DNA of 64,000 bases from Sphingomonas sp. Leaf230 (GCF_001421745.1 NZ_LMKW01000001.1:922464-986463), one strand, 5' to 3'. Shown: positions 25,616 to 35,884, counted from the stretch's first letter. The notes: a model not told the origin generated them from the sequence alone. Program-made: numbers and translations.

Positions 25616-26920
25616 TCAGGCCGTTGCCGATACCGGTGCGCGCCGCATCGCAATCGTGAAGGCGACGACGGAGATCGCACTGGTCACCACGCCGACGATC
25701 GCGAGACCCTGCGCGAGATGCGCCTCGCCGCCCAGCACGCCGCTCGCCGCCGCGACGAGCGTCGGTGCGAGGCCGTAGCCGATCAGCCCGGCGATCGCGA
25801 TGAACGCGCCGATGCACAACCCGCGCAGTTCGTTGGGAATGAGCACTGTCAACGCCACCGAGGTCACTACGCCCGTCACTGCGCCGCACGTCACGAGCAG
25901 GCCGACGGCGACCCCGAACAGCGGAACCGAGGGCATGATCGGGAACAACGCTGCGGGCACACCGACGGCGGCGGCAACTATCGCACCGATCAGCAAGCCA
26001 CCGCGCCGCCCGCTCTTCTGTCCCCGGTCGGCGGACAGCCCACCGACGATCGCACCCACGACGCCCGAGCCAAAGAGCAGCGTGCCCATCCAGCCGGCGA
26101 ACTGGTCGGGCTGCAGGTGGAAATTGCGCGACAGGACCGGCGAGACCCAGATCCCGGCGGCGGCATCGGCCATCACCACGCTGATCTGGCCGATGAACAA
26201 CGGGATCAGGAACACGCGTCTTGCCCAGAGCTCGCCAGCGACGGCCTTGAACGGCGCATGCGTGCCCGCCGCAACCTCCTGGCGCGCCGGCTCGCGCAAC
26301 AGGAACAGCGGCAGAATGGCAATCACGCTGATGACCGCGAGGCCCAGATGGACGCTGCGCCACGGCATCATGCCTGAAAACCACGCCGGCGCGTCGCCAT
26401 GCGCGAACAGGCCGAACAGCGCGCCCGACAAGCCCAAGGCGAGCGCGACGCCGAGCGACTTGCCGAGGTTGACGATCAGCATTGCCCTGCCCCGCTGCGT
26501 TGGGACGCAGAAGTCTGCGCACAGCGACAGCGCCGCAGTCAAGGCGCCGGTCGTGCCGATCCCAGTCAGCATGCGCGCCACAAACAACACCGGTACGCCC
26601 TGCGCGAACGCGGTTAGCACCGTGCCGAGCGTCCACACTAGCGCGAGCGCGATCATCATCCGCACGCGGTTGTAGCGATCGACCAGGATACCGATCGGGA
26701 TCGAGAAGACGGCGAGCGGCAGTGCCGCCGACAGTCCCTGGATCAAACTCAACGTATAGTCGCTGAGGTGGAGTTCGGCCTTCGCGCCCTCCTGCACCGT
26801 TCCGAACGAGCCCATCATCGTGAAGCCGACCGCCATCGCCAGCGCGAGCGCGAGCAACGGCAACAGCGTTCTTGCGAACGGCGGTGAGGTGGCCTCGATC
26901 GGTCGGGCGAAATCGGTCAT
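25616..26920 (-). CDS. Major facilitator superfamily transporter
   Basis: A 434-residue transporter with 12 predicted helices. The helix 2-3 loop has GILVDRYNRVRMMIAL and helix 4-5 carries a GRAMLIVNLGKSLGVALAL segment, both typical MFS positions. No substrate signature is recognised; it resembles the anion/organic-acid branch in general layout. It starts 9 bp after the esterase gene and ends 97 bp before the AraC gene. By context it should carry a hydroxyacid or the ester imported by the locus's TonB receptor across the inner membrane. Confidence 0.88.
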   Translation of the reverse strand: MTDFARPIEATSPPFARTLLPLLALALAMAVGFTMMGSFGTVQEGAKAELHLSDYTLSLIQGLSAALPLAVFSIPIGILVDRYNRVRMMIALALVWTLGTVLTAFAQGVPVLFVARMLTGIGTTGALTAALSLCADFCVPTQRGRAMLIVNLGKSLGVALALGLSGALFGLFAHGDAPAWFSGMMPWRSVHLGLAVISVIAILPLFLLREPARQEVAAGTHAPFKAVAGELWARRVFLIPLFIGQISVVMADAAAGIWVSPVLSRNFHLQPDQFAGWMGTLLFGSGVVGAIVGGLSADRGQKSGRRGGLLIGAIVAAAVGVPAALFPIMPSVPLFGVAVGLLVTCGAVTGVVTSVALTVLIPNELRGLCIGAFIAIAGLIGYGLAPTLVAAASGVLGGEAHLAQGLAIVGVVTSAISVVAFTIAMRRAPVSATA

Positions 26921-26929
26921 GCAGGGTCC

Positions 26930-27865
26930 TTATGCAAGCGCACGGCACAGTGCCTCGTGGCTGTCGCGGCGCGCCTGTTGCGAGACCGGACCGTCGGCGA
27001 AGACATCGAAGGCGTGATAGCCGCCGGGGTAGACGTGAAGCTCGACCGGCACGCCCGCGCGGATCAGCCGTGTCGCGTAGTCGATGTCCTCGTCGACGAA
27101 GAGATCGAGCGCACCGGTCGCGATATAGGCACGCGGCAGGTTGCTGAGGTCGGTCGCGCGGGCTGGGGCCGCGTAGGGCGAGACGTCGTCGCCACCGGGG
27201 GCGTGGCCGAGAAGCGAGGTCCAGCCGAAGCGGTTGCTCTGTGCGGTCCAGATAAACTCGCCGGCGTACGGATGCGGCGGTGCGGTGCAGGTACGGTCGT
27301 CGAGCATCGGGTAGATCAGGTGCTGGAACGCGAGCGCATACTCCCCACGGTCGCGCACCATCAGCGCCAGCGCCGCCGCGTAACCGCCGCCTGCGCTCTG
27401 CCCCAGCACACCGAGCCGGGTCGGATCGATGCCGAGCCGGTCGGCATTCGCGATCGTCCAGGCGAGCCCGGCATAGCAATCCTCGATCGGACCCGGGAAA
27501 TTCGTCTCGGGCGCGAGGCGATACTCGACCGACACCATCATACATTGCAGGTCCGCGATCAGCGGACGGACCAAAGGATCATAATCGCTGACCTTGCCCA
27601 TCACATAACCGCCGCCGTGGATGTGATAGATACAGGGCAGGACGCCAGTGACGCCCACCGGACGGAAGACGTGCAGGTCGATATCCGGGGCTCCGGCAGG
27701 CCCTGGAACCGTATGGATCTCCAGCGTCGCCAGCGACTCGTCGGCCGGCGGCAACATCGACGGCCGGTCGCGCATCGCCGGCAGGATGTCGTCTGTGAGC
27801 GATATCCGCGGCATGATTTCCAGCAGCGGGCGGAGCGTAGGGTCGACGAGGTGCAGGCTGTCCAT
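26930..27865 (-). CDS. HSL-type alpha/beta hydrolase (esterase)
   Basis: A 311-residue esterase of the hormone-sensitive-lipase family. HGGGYVMG gives the oxyanion hole (about residue 82), VLGQSAGGG the nucleophile elbow (about 158), with the acid in GALDLFVDEDIDYA and the catalytic His in YPGGYHAFDVF. No signal peptide is seen, so it is cytoplasmic. ATG 27865 has an AAGAAGGA ribosome site. A GGGAGG palindromic element separates it from the upstream FAD-linked dehydrogenase gene. It would release a hydroxyacid from an imported ester (inference). Confidence 0.9.
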   Translation of the reverse strand: MDSLHLVDPTLRPLLEIMPRISLTDDILPAMRDRPSMLPPADESLATLEIHTVPGPAGAPDIDLHVFRPVGVTGVLPCIYHIHGGGYVMGKVSDYDPLVRPLIADLQCMMVSVEYRLAPETNFPGPIEDCYAGLAWTIANADRLGIDPTRLGVLGQSAGGGYAAALALMVRDRGEYALAFQHLIYPMLDDRTCTAPPHPYAGEFIWTAQSNRFGWTSLLGHAPGGDDVSPYAAPARATDLSNLPRAYIATGALDLFVDEDIDYATRLIRAGVPVELHVYPGGYHAFDVFADGPVSQQARRDSHEALCRALA

Positions 27866-27880
27866 ATCAAATCCTTCTTC

Positions 27881-27942
27881 CCCCCTCCCTGGAAGGGAGG
27901 GGGTGGGGGGGCACCCCCAGCCCCTCCCTTCCAGGGAGGGGA
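27881..27942. repeat. GGGAGGGG palindromic intergenic element
   Basis: A 62-bp near-perfect inverted repeat: the arms contain CCCCTCCCTGGAAGGGAGG and its complement around CACCCCC. It lies between the FAD-linked dehydrogenase and esterase genes inside an apparent operon and is of the same kind as the element at 21306. Confidence 0.7.
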
Positions 27943-27947
27943 GTAGT

Positions 27948-29351
27948 TCAGAACGCGAAGATCTTGCCCGGATTGAACAGGTTGTGCGGGTCCAACGCAT
28001 GCTTCAGCGTCCGCATCAGATCGACCGCATCGCCCAGTTCGGCGACCAGCCAGTCCTGTTTGCCGATGCCGATGCCGTGCTCGCCGGTGCAGGTGCCGTC
28101 CATCGCCAGCGCACGCTCGACCATCCGCGCGTTGATTGCCGACACCTCGGCCAGTTCGGCCTCGGACTCCGGATCGATCGAGAAGACGACGTGGAAATTG
28201 CCGTCGCCGACATGGCCGAGAATGGTCGCCGGGACCGACGAGGCCTGGAGATCGGCCTTGGTCTCGCCGATGCATTCCGCCAGGCGGCTGATCGGCACGC
28301 ACACGTCGGTCGCCCAGCCGACCGCGCCGGGGCGCAGATTGACCGCCGCATAATAGGCCTCGTGCCGCGCCTTCCACAGCTTCGAGCGTTCCTCGGGCAG
28401 GTTGGACCAGCGGAAGTCGCCGCCGCCGTTCGCCGCCGCGAGTTCGCGCACCGTCTCGGCTTGTTCGTCGACATAGCGCGGCGAGCCATGGAATTCGAAG
28501 AACAGCGTCGTCAGTTCGGGATAATCGAGCTTCGACCAGGCGTTGACCGCCTTCATCTGCATGTCGTCGAGGATTTCGACGCGGGCGAGCGGCACGCCGA
28601 TCTGGATCGCCTGCACCACCGTATCGACCGCGCCGTTCAGCGTGTCGAAGCTGCACACCGCGGACGAGATCGCCTCGGGAATGCCGTGCAGCCGCAGCGT
28701 GACCTCGGTGATGATGCCGAGCGTACCCTCGGAGCCGACGAACAGCCGCGTCAGGTCATACCCCGCCGCCGACTTGCGCGCGCGGCGGCTCGTGCGGATC
28801 TCGCGGCCGTCGGGCGTCACCACGCGCAGGCTCAAGACTGCCTCACGCATCGTGCCGTAGCGCACCGCGTTGGTCCCGCTCGCCCGCGTCGCGGCCATGC
28901 CGCCGATCGTCGCGTTCGCGCCTGGGTCGATCGGGAAGAACAGCCCCAGGTCGCGGATGTGCTCGTTGAGCTGTTCGCGGCGGACGCCGGCCTGCACCGT
29001 GCAGTCGAAGTCCTCGGCGTTGACCGAGACGATCTGCGTCATCTCGGACAGGTCGATCGAGACGCCGCCGTGCACCGCCAGCGTGTTGCCCTCGATCGAG
29101 GTTCCTGCACCGAACGGCACGATCGGCACCTTGGCGGCGGTGCACAGCTTGACGAGATCGACGACCTCCTCGGTCGACCGGCAAAAGACGACCGCGTCGG
29201 GCAGCATCGGTGCGAAATGCGCCTCGCTGCTGCCGTGGTGGAGCCGCATCGCGTCGGTCATGTGCAGCGCATCATCGAAACGCTGCTTGAGCGCCGCGAC
29301 GAACGCCGGGTCGAGCGGTGCGCGTTCTATGGGGTCGAAATGCATGGTCAT
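27948..29351 (-). CDS. FAD-linked D-2-hydroxyacid dehydrogenase (GlcD/D-LDH type)
   Basis: A 467-residue flavoprotein of the FAD-binding type 4 (PCMH) family, like cytochrome-linked D-lactate dehydrogenase or glycolate oxidase GlcD. The FAD site shows VPFGAGTSIEGN and PGANATIGGMAATRASGTNAVRYG; the C-terminal cap has GHVGDGNFH (metal-binding histidines) and the family signature GEHGIGIGK. It oxidises a D-2-hydroxyacid and passes electrons to a quinone or cytochrome. It starts 1 bp after the TonB receptor stop, so it is surely co-transcribed. The exact substrate (lactate, glycolate, longer acid) is open. Confidence 0.92.
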   Translation of the reverse strand: MTMHFDPIERAPLDPAFVAALKQRFDDALHMTDAMRLHHGSSEAHFAPMLPDAVVFCRSTEEVVDLVKLCTAAKVPIVPFGAGTSIEGNTLAVHGGVSIDLSEMTQIVSVNAEDFDCTVQAGVRREQLNEHIRDLGLFFPIDPGANATIGGMAATRASGTNAVRYGTMREAVLSLRVVTPDGREIRTSRRARKSAAGYDLTRLFVGSEGTLGIITEVTLRLHGIPEAISSAVCSFDTLNGAVDTVVQAIQIGVPLARVEILDDMQMKAVNAWSKLDYPELTTLFFEFHGSPRYVDEQAETVRELAAANGGGDFRWSNLPEERSKLWKARHEAYYAAVNLRPGAVGWATDVCVPISRLAECIGETKADLQASSVPATILGHVGDGNFHVVFSIDPESEAELAEVSAINARMVERALAMDGTCTGEHGIGIGKQDWLVAELGDAVDLMRTLKHALDPHNLFNPGKIFAF

Positions 29352-29352
29352 C

Positions 29353-31536
29353 CTAGAACCGGAAGCTCGCGCGCACGCCGTAGCGGCGGCGGTCGCCCTG
29401 GATGGCGAGGTTCGACGCCAGCGGCGCGAGCCCGGCCCGCACCAGCGCAGACTTGTCGATATAGCTTTCGATGAACTTGGTGTTGAACAGGTTCGTGCCG
29501 AACGCCGTGATGGTCAGGCCGCTGGAGAAACGGAAGCCGAGCGAAGCGTTGGTGATCGCATAGGCCGATAGTTTCGGCGCGACATTGGGGTCGAGCGAGG
29601 AGCCGATGCGGCTGCCCTTCCCGAAGATCCCGGCGTCGAGCAGCACCGCATTGGCGCCGACCGGCACGGTGTAGGTCGTATTGAAGTTGAAGTTGTAATC
29701 GGGCGTGAAGATGATCCGGTCGCTCGATACGTGGACGCCAGTGGTCGCGAAATACTGGCTGTCGTCGGTGATGCGGGCATGGAGATAGGATGCGCCGGCA
29801 TCGATCCGCCACTGGTTCGTCACGCGTAGATGCGCCTCCACTTCGGCGCCGTAGCTTTCGACCGTACCGGTATTGAGGTTGATCGCGACGAATCCCCCGC
29901 TGGTGTTGGGCGCGAGCGAGTTCTGGCCGATGAAGTCCTTGTAGTCGTTATAGAACACGTCGGCGTTGATCGTCAGGCGACGGTCGAACGCGTCGAACTT
30001 GGTGCCAAGTTCGTAGGTCCAGACATTGTCGCCCTTGTAGGTCGCATCCTCCGGCCGCGTACCCGGACCGTTCTGGCCACCGCCGCGGATACCCTTGGCG
30101 ACCGAGGCGTAGCTCATCACCGCCGGTGTCCAGTGCTGCGTCAGCGTGACGCGCGGTTGGAACTGGTCCTTCTTGTACTCGGGCGCCGTATACGGCGTCG
30201 TGCCGTTGACCTGGCTCGCGACCAGCTTCTGGTGATCGTAGCGCCCACCGACCGCGAGATCGAGCGTGCCGACTTTCAGGAACGCGGTGGCGAAGATCGC
30301 GCGGGTGTCGTTGCGGACATAGGTCGACGACGGCGTGGTCGAGGCCGGCGCCGGGAAGGTCGGCCCCAGCAGCGCGCGGAAATCGATCGTCGTCAGCTGA
30401 TCACTCGTCTGCGTGTAGCGGTTGCCGTACAGCCCGATCAACGTCGAGAACGCGTCGCTCCACTGCGTATCGAAGCGCAGTTCGGCAGTCTTGGTCTTCA
30501 AGGTCGAACCGCCGCGGGTGCGGAGCAGGTCGACGGGGCCGAAATCGCCGTCGTTGATCCCGGCGACATTCTTCTGGTTGTAGGCGCCGATCGCGGTGAT
30601 CTTGGTCTTGAGCGAGGCGGCGTCGAACTCGCCCTTCACGCTCGCGCCGTAATAGTCGATCACCGCACGGTTGAGGACGTTGGTCGCGCCGTCGAGGCGG
30701 TAATCGGTCGGCCCGGCGACATGAATATACGACGTGCTGCCGCCCGCGGTCTGGTCGTAATTGCCGTTGACGGTGAACACCGCCCAGTCGGCCGGCGTGA
30801 AGCGCAGCGTGCCGCCGACGCTCTGCTGTTTCAGTGGGTTCATGTCGCCGATCGTCAGCGTGTTGCGCATGAAGCCGTCCTGCTCGTGATAGGACGCACC
30901 CAGGCGGAACTGGAGCAGGTCGCGCACGATCGGCCCGCTGACCGAGCCCGAGACCGAGGCGTAATTGTCCGTGCCGGCGACCGCAGCGTCGAACCGCCCT
31001 TCCCAGTCATTGCCCGGCTGGCGCGTGATGACGTTGATCGCGCCGCCCAGCGTGTTGTTGCCGAACAGCGTACCCTGCGGCCCGCGCAACACCTCGATCC
31101 GCGCGACGTCGACGATCGGCGAGTTGAGGTACGATGTGTTCGGCTGATAGACGCCGTCGATGAAGATGCCGACGCCCGGCTGTACCGTGTCGATCAGCGT
31201 CGTACCGATGCCGCGGATCGACACGAACGCGCGACCGACGCTGTCCGAATTGATGTTGAGGCCCGGCGTGTAGGACGCGACGTCCTTCACCGTGTTGACC
31301 TGCAGTTCCTTCAGCCGGTCGCCCGTGATCGCGGTCACCGCGATCGGCACGTCCTTCAACGACTCCTGGCGCTGGCGGGCGGTGACGACGATGTCATCGG
31401 AGCTGACGGGCGTTGCGGTCTTGGCCGTATCGGCGGCGTCCTGCGTCGCCGATACGGCAGCGTCCTGAGCGACGGCTGGCACGGTGGTGAAGGCGGCGGC
31501 GGCGCATCCTGCGGCGAGCAATGTCTTAAAGCGCAT
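29353..31536 (-). CDS. TonB-dependent receptor of the hydroxyacid-ester locus
   Basis: A 727-residue outer-membrane receptor. The signal peptide ends near AVAQD. DDIVVTARQRQESLKDVPIAV marks the TonB box and plug start, followed by IRGIGTTLIDTVQPGVGIFIDGVYQ and VLRGPQGTLFGNNTLGGAINV. The barrel ends at YGVRASFRF. The plug pattern is that of the FecA/aromatic-type receptors abundant in sphingomonads, which take up small organics as well as siderophores. Co-transcription with a hydroxyacid dehydrogenase and esterase argues for a carbon source, not iron (inference). The palindrome at 31591 lies about 55 bp upstream. Confidence 0.92.
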   Translation of the reverse strand: MRFKTLLAAGCAAAAFTTVPAVAQDAAVSATQDAADTAKTATPVSSDDIVVTARQRQESLKDVPIAVTAITGDRLKELQVNTVKDVASYTPGLNINSDSVGRAFVSIRGIGTTLIDTVQPGVGIFIDGVYQPNTSYLNSPIVDVARIEVLRGPQGTLFGNNTLGGAINVITRQPGNDWEGRFDAAVAGTDNYASVSGSVSGPIVRDLLQFRLGASYHEQDGFMRNTLTIGDMNPLKQQSVGGTLRFTPADWAVFTVNGNYDQTAGGSTSYIHVAGPTDYRLDGATNVLNRAVIDYYGASVKGEFDAASLKTKITAIGAYNQKNVAGINDGDFGPVDLLRTRGGSTLKTKTAELRFDTQWSDAFSTLIGLYGNRYTQTSDQLTTIDFRALLGPTFPAPASTTPSSTYVRNDTRAIFATAFLKVGTLDLAVGGRYDHQKLVASQVNGTTPYTAPEYKKDQFQPRVTLTQHWTPAVMSYASVAKGIRGGGQNGPGTRPEDATYKGDNVWTYELGTKFDAFDRRLTINADVFYNDYKDFIGQNSLAPNTSGGFVAINLNTGTVESYGAEVEAHLRVTNQWRIDAGASYLHARITDDSQYFATTGVHVSSDRIIFTPDYNFNFNTTYTVPVGANAVLLDAGIFGKGSRIGSSLDPNVAPKLSAYAITNASLGFRFSSGLTITAFGTNLFNTKFIESYIDKSALVRAGLAPLASNLAIQGDRRRYGVRASFRF

Positions 31537-31590
31537 TGGATCCTCATCCCTTTAGAGCGCCGATCCATTGCCGGCTACTTCTACGCTCAG

Positions 31591-31605
31591 AGCTATCCGA
31601 TAGCC
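31591..31605. promoter_or_regulatory. Palindromic operator before the hydroxyacid-locus TonB receptor
   Basis: AGCTATCCGATAGCC matches the perfect palindrome at 25579 at all but one outer position (allowing for the symmetric centre). It sits in the 129-bp gap between the SDR stop and the receptor start, where the promoter must lie. Confidence 0.65.
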
Positions 31606-31665
31606 TACCTGTATGAAAGGTCTCGAGCTATGCCGTCCGGCTCGCGGGCTTCGCCGATCGGTGCG

Positions 31666-32427
<762 letters not shown>

Positions 32428-32436
32428 GGTCGGTCC

Positions 32437-33921
32437 TCAGGGTAGGAAGGGTGCGGCCGGCATGACGGGCTCGTGCCGCGCCTCCTGCCGGACAAGCGAA
32501 TAGACCTGTCGCGTTTCGGCATCGAATTCGCCCCAGGGCAGGCGGCCGTCGGTCGCGAACCGGATCCACAGCGCGTGCATCCGTTCGGCGAGATCCTGTG
32601 GCGGATTGGGGCCGCACAGACCCTGATCGCCGGTCGCACACGCCAAGGAGTCGAACACGAACGGCAGCTCCATGCCGTGCGACGCGCCAAGCTCGCCACC
32701 GAACATCGGCGACCGCCAGTCGAACTCGTACATATGCGTGCGCCCCTTGTGCGCCTCGGCAAAGCGGCGCGCGGGCCAGCGAAAGACGAGATCGTTCATC
32801 GCATCAGTCAGCGCCTGCCCGGGTTTGCGGCCCTTCGTCCCGATCCCGTAGGCCTTCAGCACCTTGCGCGCATGCGGTTGCGACTTGTGGAGGACATAGG
32901 TCGCCAGCAAACGTCCGATCTTGTCGCGTACGCCAGTGGGAACGAGATACAGGTTCATCTCCTCGGCATTGGTGCCGATCAGCAGATCGACCTCCGCGCC
33001 AGCGCCGTTAGCCAGCGCATCGAGCGGACGCTGGGGCAGCACGTCGTCGCCGTGGACGGGAACGAAGCGGCTTATTCCGAACACCGGTTCGTGGCCCGCC
33101 TCATCTCGCAGATCGATCCGCGCAGTCGGTGCCGATACCGCCTCGACCGCGTCGATCAGGCGGTCATACGCTACGCTGCCAAAACCGGCTGCGTCGGGCG
33201 TGATTTTCAGGATCTTCGCGAGCTTCTTCACCAGCCGCTGCATCACCGGGACCGACCGCGTCATTCCGCCATGGCCGCTCTGGACGATCGCGCGCCGGAA
33301 CAATCCCTTGGCGAGCGGCGAGGCGATCAGATCGGCGATCGCCATGGCACCCGCGGACTCACCGAACACCGTGACGTTGTCCGGATCGCCGCCGAACGCG
33401 GTTATCCCGTCCCGTACCCATGTCAGCGCTGCGATCATGTCGCGCAAACCCAGGTTGGTCGGCACGCCCGGGATCGGCAGGAAGCCGTCCACGCCCATCC
33501 GGTAATTGATCGCGACGCAGATCACGCCATCGCGTGCGAACGTGCTGCCGTCCTGCACCGGCGCATCCTTGCTGCCGATCACGAACCCGCCACCGTGGAT
33601 GAACACCATCACCGGCAGGCCAGTCCGGTGGTCATCGGGCCGCCAGATATTCGCCGTCAGATAGTCGTCGCCCGGCGCCCAACCCTCGCCGATCAGCGGC
33701 ACGGTATCGAGGCCTGGGAACGCCTTGGTCCGCTGCGGCGCATTGGGGCCGGTCACCGTCGCGTCGCGTACGTCTGACCACGGCACGACCGGTTGTGGCG
33801 GCGCGAACCGGTTCGCGCCCACCGGCGCCGCGGCGTAGGGCACGCCCAGGAACCGCCGCACGTCGCCTGCGGCACTCCCCTGCACGATACCGTCGGCGGT
33901 CGAGACGATGGGTTGGCTCAC
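32437..33921 (-). CDS. Type B carboxylesterase
   Basis: A 494-residue carboxylesterase/lipase family protein: FLGVPYAAAPVG near the N-terminus, the oxyanion hole HGGGFVIG (about residue 108), nucleophile FGESAGAMA (about 190), and a C-terminal His in ASHGMELPFVF. No signal peptide is seen with the chosen GTG at 33921, which has GGAGAG 6 nt upstream; an earlier in-frame ATG at 33984 lacks such a site. It probably works with the HSL-type esterase at 26930 on different steps of the same substrate. Confidence 0.88.
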   Translation of the reverse strand: MSQPIVSTADGIVQGSAAGDVRRFLGVPYAAAPVGANRFAPPQPVVPWSDVRDATVTGPNAPQRTKAFPGLDTVPLIGEGWAPGDDYLTANIWRPDDHRTGLPVMVFIHGGGFVIGSKDAPVQDGSTFARDGVICVAINYRMGVDGFLPIPGVPTNLGLRDMIAALTWVRDGITAFGGDPDNVTVFGESAGAMAIADLIASPLAKGLFRRAIVQSGHGGMTRSVPVMQRLVKKLAKILKITPDAAGFGSVAYDRLIDAVEAVSAPTARIDLRDEAGHEPVFGISRFVPVHGDDVLPQRPLDALANGAGAEVDLLIGTNAEEMNLYLVPTGVRDKIGRLLATYVLHKSQPHARKVLKAYGIGTKGRKPGQALTDAMNDLVFRWPARRFAEAHKGRTHMYEFDWRSPMFGGELGASHGMELPFVFDSLACATGDQGLCGPNPPQDLAERMHALWIRFATDGRLPWGEFDAETRQVYSLVRQEARHEPVMPAAPFLP

Positions 33922-34051
33922 GATGTTCTCTCCATCCGACCGCGGCTCCGGTCGGAGGACAAAGGTAGCAGTCCGGCAACGCATGTCGCGAACTCACGTT
34001 ATGCGCATCGTTGCTTTTATCGTGCAGTCCGGCGGGCCAGCGTACGTCGTA

Positions 34052-34492
34052 TTACCAAGCCCCGGTTCCGGTCGAGCCCTGCCGGTATTCGGCGATGCGC
34101 CGCCTGGTCGCGGGAGATGTGGTCTCCGGCAGGTCGTCCAGCGTGAACCAGCCAGCCTGTTCGATCTCCCGCAAATCGGCGCGGGCGAGAACACCACTTG
34201 CCGCGGTTCGCACGACGAAGATCACGATATGGTCGTCCTTGCCCTCCCCGCGACTGTGATAGACGCCGAGCACCCGCTCGATCACCGGATCGGCGATCGC
34301 CACCTCCTCGGCAAGCTCTCACATCAGCGCGGCGGCGATACTCTCGCCCTTCTTCACGCCGCCGCCCGGCAGATACCAGTGATCGGCATAGGTATGCCGC
34401 ACCAGCGCGACCCGCCCGTCCCGATCCAGCAGGAGCGCGCGAACACCGATCGTTCGCGGCTTGCCTATCCGCCATACCAGCTTGGCTGCCAT
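34052..34492 (-). pseudogene. Nudix hydrolase gene with stop codon at the Nudix-box arginine
   Basis: The frame reads MAAKLVWRIGKPRTIGVRALL, then LPGGGVKKGESIAAALM, a TGA (34319-34321), ELAEEVAIADPVIERVLG, and on to TGTGAW. Aligned to GX5EX7REUXEEXGU, the stop replaces exactly the R of REU; CGA to TGA, one transition, restores a full box. Both halves are in the same frame with no indel. A working product would be a roughly 146-residue Nudix hydrolase of nucleoside-diphosphate derivatives. Either a recent nonsense mutation, a sequencing error or (unlikely) read-through explains it. An upstream start at 34621 is possible. Confidence 0.8.
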
Positions 34493-34726
34493 GCCGATCA
34501 ACCGATGACGTACACCCACGCGTCCATTCCCCTGCTTGTGATCGATTCGTCGCAAGGTACCCAAGAACCTGGTTTTACGCCCGAGGTCGTTGGGAGGCAC
34601 AGCCAACCAGCGGACGGGCACAGCGAAGGCTTTTGTAGCTCGCTCCGAACGCGCGCAGATTACAATCGTATCTTCGACATTCTGATCACGGAAGCAGTCA
34701 GTGGCGATAGAAAAGTGGCGGGACCG

Positions 34727-35884
34727 ATGACGCGACTTCGACGGGCGAACAACATAGCCGACCTGCGTCTGCTGGCGCGCAAACGGCTGCCGCGACCGAT
34801 CTTCGACTATATCGACGGTGGTGCCGACGACGAGGTGTCGCTGCGCCGAAACGTCGATGCATTCTCGAACTACGAGCTGGTGCCGGACGTGCTGAACGAT
34901 GTCTCGGCTATCCGGACCGGGACGACGCTGTTCGGACAGCTATCGCGCTGGCCGCTGATGCTGGCGCCGACCGGGCTTACCCGGATGTTCCACGGCCACT
35001 CCGAACTGGCCGTGGCGCGCGCAGCCGCGCGGCACGGCATCCTCTACAGCCTGTCGACGATGGGAACGACGCGGCTCGAAGATCTTGCCCAGGCGTTCGC
35101 CGGGCCGAAGGTTTTTCAGATCTATATCTTCAAGGACCGCGGCCTGACCGCGGAGTTCGTCGCGCGCTGCCGGGACGCAGGTTTCCACGGGCTGGCGCTG
35201 ACCGTCGATACGCCCGTCGCCGGCAACCGGGAGAGAGACCGGCGCAGCGGACTGTCGCTACCGCCCAAGCTGACGCTCAAGTCGCTCCTTAGCTTTGCGC
35301 GTCATCCTTCATGGTCGCTGCCCGCCCTGACAGGATCGAAATTCGATCTCGCGAACGTCAGCCACAAGATCGACGCGCTCGCATCGGGGCCGATGAGTCT
35401 GTTCGACTATATCGGTGGCCAGTTCGATCGCTCAGTCGGTTGGCGCGATGTCGAATGGCTAGCGCGCGAGTGGAACGGGCCGCTCGCGATCAAGGGCGTG
35501 ATGACGCCGGAGGACGCGCGCCGGTCGATCGCTTCGGGGGCGACCGGCGTGATGGTATCCAATCATGGCGGACGCCAACTCGATGGAGCGCCTGCGCCAA
35601 TCGATCAGATCGCCGCAGTACGTGACGCCGTCGGCGATGCGCCGGACGTCATCTGTGACGGCGGCATTCGGCGTGGCTCGGACATCGTGAAGGCGCTGGC
35701 GCTGGGCGCGACCGCCTGTTCGATTGGACGCCCCTATCTGTACGGCTTGGCGGCAGGCGGAGAAGCAGGCGTCGACCGCGTACTGACGCTGCTCACGGAG
35801 GAGTTCGAGCGTACGATGACCCTGGCGGGCGTGAACGATATCGCGGCCTTGGCTCCCCGCCATGTTCGACCCAATCGCGCCTAG
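34727..35884 (+). CDS. FMN-dependent L-2-hydroxyacid oxidase/dehydrogenase (LldD-like)
   Basis: A 385-residue protein of the FMN alpha-hydroxyacid family (L-lactate dehydrogenase LldD, mandelate dehydrogenase, glycolate oxidase). Visible are FDYIDGGADDEVSLRRN, APTGLTRMFH, TVDTPVAGNRERD, the FMN-binding Lys in AIKGVMTPEDA, the catalytic His-Gly-Gly-Arg in VSNHGGRQLDG, and DGGIRRGSDIVKALALGA. It is diverged from the broken Nudix gene. GTG 34715 is an alternative start. Lying beside the D-specific enzyme at 27948, it would let the cell oxidise both enantiomers of a 2-hydroxyacid (inference). Confidence 0.9.
   Translation: MTRLRRANNIADLRLLARKRLPRPIFDYIDGGADDEVSLRRNVDAFSNYELVPDVLNDVSAIRTGTTLFGQLSRWPLMLAPTGLTRMFHGHSELAVARAAARHGILYSLSTMGTTRLEDLAQAFAGPKVFQIYIFKDRGLTAEFVARCRDAGFHGLALTVDTPVAGNRERDRRSGLSLPPKLTLKSLLSFARHPSWSLPALTGSKFDLANVSHKIDALASGPMSLFDYIGGQFDRSVGWRDVEWLAREWNGPLAIKGVMTPEDARRSIASGATGVMVSNHGGRQLDGAPAPIDQIAAVRDAVGDAPDVICDGGIRRGSDIVKALALGATACSIGRPYLYGLAAGGEAGVDRVLTLLTEEFERTMTLAGVNDIAALAPRHVRPNRA

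Noticed and set aside
34319..34321. TGA in the Nudix gene read as selenocysteine
   Set aside because: The position is an arginine in the Nudix consensus, not a redox cysteine, and no SECIS-like stem is evident.
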